A DNA stretch of 9,894 nucleotides from Bacteroidales bacterium (GTDB lineage Bacteria; Bacteroidota; Bacteroidia; Bacteroidales; SMBSF39): positions 1-9,894 of the forward strand of contig JAIOSH010000444.1 in NCBI GenBank assembly GCA_021107685.1, in the 5' to 3' direction. A model generated the notes under the pieces. The model was not told the DNA's origin. It did no database searches and saw only the letters and a program-made list of their open reading frames with translations. A program made the position numbers and the translations under genes. The stretch's first letter is position 1, and each line of letters opens with the position of its first letter. Positions 5,727 to 9,894 of this stretch are shown here, piece after piece.

Positions 5727-8594
5727 TCACTTTAAGAACTGATTATTTACAACTATCTGATTAACTACAATATTAATAATTTTTTTCGGTACAATAATTA
5801 TTTTTCTAATTTGCTTTCCAATAATCCACTTTTGAGCCTGATCATCAGAAACAACAAGCTTTTCAATCTCTTTTACAGGCATATCAACAGGTAATTCTAA
5901 TTTAAAACGCATTTTCCCATTAAACGATACAGGATAAATAAAAGTATTTTCTTTAATATATTCTTTATTAAAAACAGGAAATGTTGCATAAGTAATACTT
6001 TTATTATTTCCCAATAATAGCCATAATTCTTCTGCAATATGGGGAGCATAGGAACATATCAATACGGTTAGATCTTCAAGTATAGCTTTTTTCGTACATT
6101 TTAAATCAGTAAGTTCATTTACGCATATCATAAAAGTGCTTACAACTGTGTTAAATGAAAAACGTTTAATATCTTCCTGAATTTTTTTAATTGTTTTATG
6201 AAGAATTTTTAGTTCTTCTTTTGTTGGGGTTTCATCCGAAACATAAAAGTTATTCTGTTCATCGTGGTAAAGACGCCAAAATTTTTTAATAAAACGAAAT
6301 ACTCCCTCAATACCTTTTGTATCCCAAGGTTTGTGGCTTTCCAAAGGTCCTAAGAACATTTCATACAACCTGAAAGTATCTGCTCCGTATTTTTCGATTA
6401 AATCATCAGGATTTTGAACATTATGCTTTGATTTGGACATCTTTTCTATTTCCCAGCCACAGATATATTTTCCTTCTTCAAGAATAAATTCTGCATCACA
6501 AAATTCCGGTTGCCATTTTTTGAAAGCCTCAATATTTAGAATATCATTATCAACCAGATTAATATCAACATGTAATCTGTTTGTTTTATAATTATTTCTT
6601 ATATTATATGAAACAAATTTGTTAGTCCCTGTTATTCTGTAAACAAAACTGGAACGTCCCTGTATTTTTCCTTGGTTGATAAGCTTTTTAAAAGGTTCTT
6701 CTTCGCATACAAGTCCCAGATCATAAAGGAACATATTCCAGAACCTGGCATAAATCAAATGACCGGTTGCATGTTCATCTCCTCCAAGATAAAGGTCGAT
6801 ATCTCTCCAATAATTATTGGCTTTTTTTGAAAAATACTCTTTATCATTATGTGGATCCATATATCTGAGATAATATCCGCTGGAACCGGCAAAACCCGGC
6901 ATAGTATTAGTTTCAAGAGGATAACCTTCATCAGTAACCCAATTTTTGGCTCTTGCCAAAGGTGGTTCACCCGATTCGGTGGGTAAATATTTATCAACTT
7001 CCGGCAGTTTTAAAGGGAGCTTACTTTCATCAAGGGTATAAGGAATTCCATTTTTGTAATAAATAGGAAATGGCTCTCCCCAATATCTTTGACGGCTAAA
7101 AATTGCATCTCGCAAACGATAATTCACAGTTCCATATCCAACTCCCATTTCCTCAATTCGGTTAATAGTTTTTTTTATTGCTTTTTTTACTTCCATTCCA
7201 TTAATAATACCCGAATTTACCATCTTACCCTCTTTAGAATCATAAGAATCTTCCCAGCTAAATGGGTCTGATAGTTCTTCGCCATCTTTAACAACTACCT
7301 GTATAATAGGAATATTAAAATGCCTTGCAAATTTAAAATCCCTGCTATCATGAGCCGGAACAGCCATAATAGCACCTGTTCCATATCCCATCAAAACATA
7401 ATCAGCAATCCAAATTGGAATTTCTTTACCATTCACAGGATTAATTGAATACGCCCCTGTAAATTCTCCGGTTATGTTATTTATTTCAGCAATTCTTTCA
7501 CGTTCCGAACGATTTTTTGCCCATTTAATATATTCCATTACTTTTTCCTCTCGGTCGGGAGTTGTAATTTTTTCAACGAGTTCATGTTCAGGAGCCAGCA
7601 CCATGAAAGTTGCACCCCATAATGTATCAGGACGAGTAGTAAAAACTTCTATACATATCCCTTTTAAATCCTCCCTAAAGGGCAGGGGTGTGGTTTTTTC
7701 TTCTTTGGAGGGGGTGGGGGAGAAATGAAATCTTACCAAAGCCCCTTCTGATCTGCCAATCCAATTTCTCTGCATTTCTTTTAATGATTCAAACCAATTA
7801 ATTTTCTCAAGTCCGTCAAGCAGCCGTTGTGCATAAGCAGTAATTCTTAACGACCATTGTTTCATCAGTCTGCGTTCAACAGGATGTCCGCCTCTTTCCG
7901 AAAAGCAATCCTGAACTTCATCATTAGCCAATACTGTACCTAAAACAGGACACCAGTTGACCATTGCATTCGATAAATAAGCAAGTCTGTAATTCATGAG
8001 AATTTCCTGCTGTTCTTTTTCATTCAAATTTTTCCATTCATCTGCAGTAAATTCCCGAACCTCACAACAGGCAGCTTGAACTTTTTTATTTCCATTTGTT
8101 TCAAATTCTTTTATAAGTTCATTAATATGTTCGGCTCTATTTGTATTATTATTGTACCAATGTTCAAAAAGTTGAATAAATGTCCATTGAATCCATTTAT
8201 AATAAGATGGATCACTGGTTCTGACCTCCCTGTCCCAATCAAAGGAAAAGCCAATCTTATTAAGTTGTTCTTTATATCTGTCAATATTTTTATATGTAGT
8301 TATTTCAGGATGAGTTCCTGTTTGGATAGCATACTGCTCTGCAGGTAAACCGTAAGCATCAAATCCCATTGGGTGAAGGACATTATATCCTTTTAACCGC
8401 ATATATCTTGAATAAATATCAGAAGCTATATAACCAAGCGGATGACCCACATGTAAACCTGCACCTGACGGATATGGGAACATATCCAGTACATAATATT
8501 TAGGTTTATTATAATCTATTTTCGCTTTATATGTTTTGTTTTCTGCCCAATATTGTTGCCACTTTTTCTCTATTTCATTAAAATTATATTCCAT
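5727..8594 (-). CDS. leuS: Leucyl-tRNA synthetase
   Basis: A 955-residue cytosolic class I synthetase that charges tRNA-Leu with leucine using ATP. The start MEYNFNEIEKKWQQYW is the standard family N terminus. The HIGH-type signature is HVGH at 48-51 (YPSGAGLHVGHPLGY). The zinc/CP1 region begins near MVNWCPVLGT (211-220). The editing domain carries FTTRPDT (318-324) and YGTGAIMAVPAHDSRDF (404-420), both intact, so proofreading should work. The catalytic core resumes at VNYRLRDAIFSRQRYWGEP. The leucine-specific domain precedes KMSKS at 718-722. The anticodon-binding helices and a C-terminal domain ending in VPKKIINIVV follow. The protein is longer than E. coli LeuRS (860), partly through insertions usual in Bacteroidota. 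Residues about 291-311 are an extra segment encoded by a G-rich repeat, and about 11 residues follow the usual NIVV end. It is a single gene with its own leader, divergent from the gene at 8782. Confidence 0.97.
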   Translation of the reverse strand: MEYNFNEIEKKWQQYWAENKTYKAKIDYNKPKYYVLDMFPYPSGAGLHVGHPLGYIASDIYSRYMRLKGYNVLHPMGFDAYGLPAEQYAIQTGTHPEITTYKNIDRYKEQLNKIGFSFDWDREVRTSDPSYYKWIQWTFIQLFEHWYNNNTNRAEHINELIKEFETNGNKKVQAACCEVREFTADEWKNLNEKEQQEILMNYRLAYLSNAMVNWCPVLGTVLANDEVQDCFSERGGHPVERRLMKQWSLRITAYAQRLLDGLEKINWFESLKEMQRNWIGRSEGALVRFHFSPTPSKEEKTTPLPFREDLKGICIEVFTTRPDTLWGATFMVLAPEHELVEKITTPDREEKVMEYIKWAKNRSERERIAEINNITGEFTGAYSINPVNGKEIPIWIADYVLMGYGTGAIMAVPAHDSRDFKFARHFNIPIIQVVVKDGEELSDPFSWEDSYDSKEGKMVNSGIINGMEVKKAIKKTINRIEEMGVGYGTVNYRLRDAIFSRQRYWGEPFPIYYKNGIPYTLDESKLPLKLPEVDKYLPTESGEPPLARAKNWVTDEGYPLETNTMPGFAGSSGYYLRYMDPHNDKEYFSKKANNYWRDIDLYLGGDEHATGHLIYARFWNMFLYDLGLVCEEEPFKKLINQGKIQGRSSFVYRITGTNKFVSYNIRNNYKTNRLHVDINLVDNDILNIEAFKKWQPEFCDAEFILEEGKYICGWEIEKMSKSKHNVQNPDDLIEKYGADTFRLYEMFLGPLESHKPWDTKGIEGVFRFIKKFWRLYHDEQNNFYVSDETPTKEELKILHKTIKKIQEDIKRFSFNTVVSTFMICVNELTDLKCTKKAILEDLTVLICSYAPHIAEELWLLLGNNKSITYATFPVFNKEYIKENTFIYPVSFNGKMRFKLELPVDMPVKEIEKLVVSDDQAQKWIIGKQIRKIIIVPKKIINIVVNQIVVNNQFLK
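7662..7724. repeat. G-rich dispersed-type repeat inserted in frame inside leuS
   Basis: Within otherwise AT-rich coding DNA, the plus strand here carries GGGCAGGGGTGTGG, a T-rich spacer, then GGAGGGGGTGGGGGAG, preceded by the palindrome CCCTAAAGGG (7673-7682). The wider CCCTTT (7659-7664) with AAAGGG (7677-7682) gives a second inverted match. The composition breaks sharply from the flanking gene. It encodes LeuRS residues about 291-311 (FSPTPSKEEKTTPLPFREDL, then K), a low-complexity stretch between the conserved IGRSEGA and FTTRPDT motifs, where homologues I recall have about 16 fewer residues. The sequence resembles a repeat I recall from intergenic regions of Bacteroidota. The edges are uncertain by about 10 bases each side. 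Confidence 0.7.
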
Positions 8595-8605
8595 ATTTCA
8601 ATTTT

Positions 8606-8626
8606 GGATTTTAGATTTTAGATTTA
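8606..8626. repeat. Three 7-bp tandem units in the leuS leader
   Basis: Three contiguous units, GGATTTT, AGATTTT and AGATTTA, begin 12 bases upstream of the leuS start codon. They are part of the probable leuS 5' leader. GATTTTA-type strings recur in intergenic DNA of Bacteroidota as I recall, so this may be a dispersed repeat and not a regulatory site. Confidence 0.5.
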
Positions 8627-8647
8627 CGGTTTCATTAATTGAACCGT
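8626..8647. other. Inverted repeat / possible leader hairpin upstream of leuS
   Basis: A perfect 6-bp stem, ACGGTT (8626-8631) with AACCGT (8642-8647), encloses the 10-base loop TCATTAATTG. Located about 30-50 bases before the leuS ATG on the minus strand, it could fold in the leader RNA or be a dyad operator. No U-run follows it on either strand, so it is not a terminator, and there is no sign of a T-box or a leader peptide. Confidence 0.4.
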
Positions 8648-8781
8648 TAATTTTGAATTTGCGAAATTATGAAAAGAAGATAAAAAATTGAACACTTATT
8701 TTATTAATTGTTAATAAAAAAAAATAGAAAACACTAAAAAGCATATTATTTTTACTTGCTGAAAATCAAATTTATCTTTTT

Positions 8782-9894
8782 ATGAGTAAAAAGAAAAATA
8801 GAAAAAAAAATCAAATTCCTTTAATTCAGGTTATCCAGCACTATGAACAAGGTAATTATTCAAGGGCAAACGAATTATTGAAAAAAGCTAAAATAACATC
8901 TGAAGAAAGCGGTATCGCAAAGCAATTAAAAGTTGAAATTGCAAACCAGGTTTCAATATCATACTTTAAAGAATACAAGTTTAAAGAAGCAATTCAATGT
9001 GCTGAATCAACTTTTAATATTCAGCCAAAGCCGGAATATCCCCTGCCAAATGCTAACACAAATATAATTATTGGATTATCTCATCTGTTTTTAGGAAATT
9101 ATAATGATGCTATACAATATCTTAAATCTACACACAATAACCCTGAAACCTCTTCATTTTACTTTTATTATATTTTAGCCGAATTATATAATAATCAATA
9201 CGAATCATGTAAGTCAATAGTTGAATTTAACAATTTAAATAAAGAATATTTGGAACAAATTCCGGATAACAAAAAAGCATGGTTACAAGCTGTTTTTTAT
9301 CTAATAAAAAATAAGTTTTTGGCATGTAGCAATAAATTAAAGGAAATTAATACTGAAAGTCATGTACAAACCCGTAACCTGGAATTTTTAATTAATTATT
9401 TAAACAAGAAACGCTTTAAACAGGAATATCAGGGACTAAAACCTCTATATAAATTTCTTTCCGGTTTTGAGCTTTCATTCACTGAAGAGCTATTCTTACA
9501 CCATTTCCAGAATATTAAACAATATCATAAAAATATTAAATCAAAAATTAAAAATAAAGATTTATCCGATAATATCAACAACTTATGCTTTAATGCTATT
9601 CCTCTTGATGAAAGGATTCTGGATTTATTTATTTCTGATAATGAATTAAAAGACAATTTTAAATACATTATCTATAATAATGTGAACGCTTTAGTATCTG
9701 ATTTTAATATTGAATACAATAACGATGGAAATTATGAATTAGCAAACAGATATATTAATAAGTTCCGTAATTATTTTTTTCAAATCCCTGAATCTGTTTT
9801 TCTATATTTATCATTTACTCACATGTTGGATTATTTAAAAGATGATCTTTTTTTTAGAAATATTCTTTATTATATTAATATTAACCGTAAAACA
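8782..9894 (+). CDS. TPR-like protein of unknown function (3' end missing)
   Basis: The frame opens at ATG 8782-8784 and stays open for 371 codons to the last base of the window, with no stop, so the gene continues outside. There is no signal peptide: the N terminus is strongly basic (MSKKKNRKKN), suggesting a cytoplasmic protein that may touch nucleic acid, membrane or ribosome. Helical-repeat (TPR-like) segments are visible at about 15-45 (YEQGNYSRANELLKKA), 53-80 (YFKEYKFKEAIQCAESTFNI) and 94-117 (LSHLFLGNYNDAIQYLKS), with a more degenerate one at about 126-150. After about residue 160 the protein is still helix-like but with no repeat I can name; it is rich in Asn, Lys, Phe and Tyr. I recognise no catalytic motif. 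Lack of frameshifts and ordinary codon use argue for a real gene. It diverges from leuS and is not part of its transcript. Confidence 0.8.
   Translation, partial: MSKKKNRKKNQIPLIQVIQHYEQGNYSRANELLKKAKITSEESGIAKQLKVEIANQVSISYFKEYKFKEAIQCAESTFNIQPKPEYPLPNANTNIIIGLSHLFLGNYNDAIQYLKSTHNNPETSSFYFYYILAELYNNQYESCKSIVEFNNLNKEYLEQIPDNKKAWLQAVFYLIKNKFLACSNKLKEINTESHVQTRNLEFLINYLNKKRFKQEYQGLKPLYKFLSGFELSFTEELFLHHFQNIKQYHKNIKSKIKNKDLSDNINNLCFNAIPLDERILDLFISDNELKDNFKYIIYNNVNALVSDFNIEYNNDGNYELANRYINKFRNYFFQIPESVFLYLSFTHMLDYLKDDLFFRNILYYININRKT

Larger units (their letters stand above)
8595..8781. other. Divergent intergenic region between leuS and the TPR-like gene
   Basis: This 187-bp AT-rich region must contain the promoters for leuS (minus) and for the gene at 8782 (plus). 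On the minus strand TAATTTCG (8663-8670) is one base from the Bacteroidota -7 consensus TAnnTTTG, but I find no convincing -33 partner. No clear plus-strand promoter or ribosome-binding site is visible. A long A tract (8717-8725) lies on the side of the plus-strand gene. Confidence 0.5.

Noticed and set aside
7681..7722. G-quadruplex on the leuS template strand
   Set aside because: Four G-runs are present, but the central spacer is over 20 bases, which makes a stable intramolecular structure doubtful. The repeat explanation accounts for the G-richness.
7474..7728. Plus-strand ORF of 84 codons inside leuS
   Set aside because: It is antisense to leuS, and its C-terminal part is only the reverse reading of the G-rich repeat. 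No family match or start signal supports it.
8626..8647. T-box or attenuator controlling leuS
   Set aside because: There is only a short 6-bp stem, with no U-run, no leader peptide rich in Leu codons and no T-box motif. T-boxes are also not expected in this phylum.

Overview
The window looks like a chromosomal segment of a low-GC member of the Bacteroidota. Four things point there. The first gene ends in a type IX secretion (Por) sorting domain. The leucyl-tRNA synthetase has the long form typical of the phylum. There is a TPR-repeat sensor kinase of the kind common in Bacteroidota. No Shine-Dalgarno sequences are visible in front of the genes, and the intergenic DNA carries small dispersed repeats of the sort found in these genomes.

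Layout: (1) 1-1046, plus strand, is the 3' part of a secreted multidomain protein ending in a T9SS sorting domain, followed by a strong rho-independent terminator at 1071-1104. (2) 1153-5470, minus strand, is a compact three-gene block, transcribed from a DUF3108 periplasmic protein to a U32-family (TrhP/RlhA-type) RNA-hydroxylation protein to an orphan TPR histidine kinase. Gaps are 64 and 39 bp. (3) 5471-5726 is a repeat-rich intergenic region. It holds a miniature in-frame-deleted relic of a four-helix-bundle (23S rRNA intervening-sequence type) gene, framed by inverted repeats and 9-bp tandem repeats, and a separate palindromic repeat touching the end of leuS. (4) 5727-8594, minus strand, is leuS. 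It appears to carry a G-rich dispersed repeat inserted in frame into the editing (CP1) region. (5) 8595-8781 is a divergent intergenic region. (6) 8782 to the window end, plus strand, is an incomplete TPR-like gene with no stop codon inside the window.

How the genes relate: leuS and the U32 protein both serve translation (tRNA charging; tRNA or rRNA hydroxylation). The DUF3108 protein and the kinase are envelope proteins. No response regulator lies next to the kinase. I see no transposase, CRISPR array, RNA gene or defence cluster. The most interesting material is at small scale: at least four classes of short repeat cluster in and around leuS, one of them apparently translated as part of the enzyme.
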